From Mycobacterium sp. (GTDB taxonomy: Bacteria; Actinomycetota; Actinomycetes; Mycobacteriales; Mycobacteriaceae), in assembly GCA_019246375.1 (NCBI GenBank), contig JAFAQO010000371.1, positions 1 through 5,133 on the forward strand: a DNA stretch of 5,133 bases. Direction: 5' to 3'. The translations under genes and the position numbers were made by a program. The notes under the pieces are model-generated. The model was not told the DNA's origin, did not search any database, and was given only the letters and a program-made list of their open reading frames with translations. Of this stretch, positions 5,121-5,133 are shown one piece after another. How positions within the stretch are numbered: position 1 is the first letter of the stretch; every line of letters begins with the position of its first letter.

Positions 5121-5133
5121 CGGGTCGTTGCAC

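Noticed and set aside
1..5133. Mobile elements, CRISPR arrays, tRNA/rRNA genes, toxin-antitoxin or defence modules.
   Set aside because: No transposase, integrase, direct-repeat array, RNA gene signature or defence-type domain is visible; the content is conserved core chromosome.

Overview
The window is a stretch of high-GC actinobacterial chromosome, almost certainly from a Mycobacterium. The gene order and protein sequences match, from memory, the M. tuberculosis block Rv3211 (rhlE) - Rv3212 - Rv3213c (Soj/ParA-like) - Rv3214 (gpm2) - Rv3215 (entC) - [Rv3216 acetyltransferase] - Rv3217c, which lies just upstream of whiB1. The proteins are close to the M. tuberculosis versions but clearly not identical, so a non-tuberculous, probably slow-growing species is my best guess. 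No database search was possible.

Layout. Bases 1-755 (+) hold the C-terminal half of a DEAD-box RNA helicase, including helicase motifs IV to VI and a long basic tail. Bases 773-1987 (+) follow after 17 bases and encode a membrane-anchored, PQQ-repeat-like extracytoplasmic protein. Bases 1998-2798 (-) encode a ParA/Soj/MinD-family ATPase that converges on the previous gene with a 10-base gap. A 122-base divergent intergenic region (2799-2920) carries the ATPase gene's strong ribosome binding site, two short perfect dyads and a weak promoter candidate. Bases 2921-3499 (+) encode a histidine phosphatase and 3512-4609 (+) an isochorismate synthase, 12 bases apart and probably co-transcribed. Bases 4606-4701 hold a 31-codon ORF that overlaps the entC stop codon and looks like the stump of a GNAT acetyltransferase gene. 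It runs head-on into the 3' end of a four-helix membrane protein gene (4653-5108, -), whose ribosome binding site is also visible. No stretch longer than 122 bases is without a gene.

How the genes work together. The phosphatase/entC pair is the clearest functional unit. Isochorismate synthase diverts chorismate, and in mycobacteria this homologue most plausibly feeds menaquinone synthesis rather than siderophore synthesis. The phosphatase's substrate is unknown. The helicase and the anchored propeller protein are probably co-transcribed, but no shared function is evident. The ParA-like ATPase has no ParB partner or parS site in view.

I see no mobile element, CRISPR array, tRNA/rRNA, phage gene or evident new system; this is mostly conserved core chromosome. 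The observations most worth checking are the apparent loss of the acetyltransferase gene body after entC and the dyad over the putative phosphatase/entC promoter.
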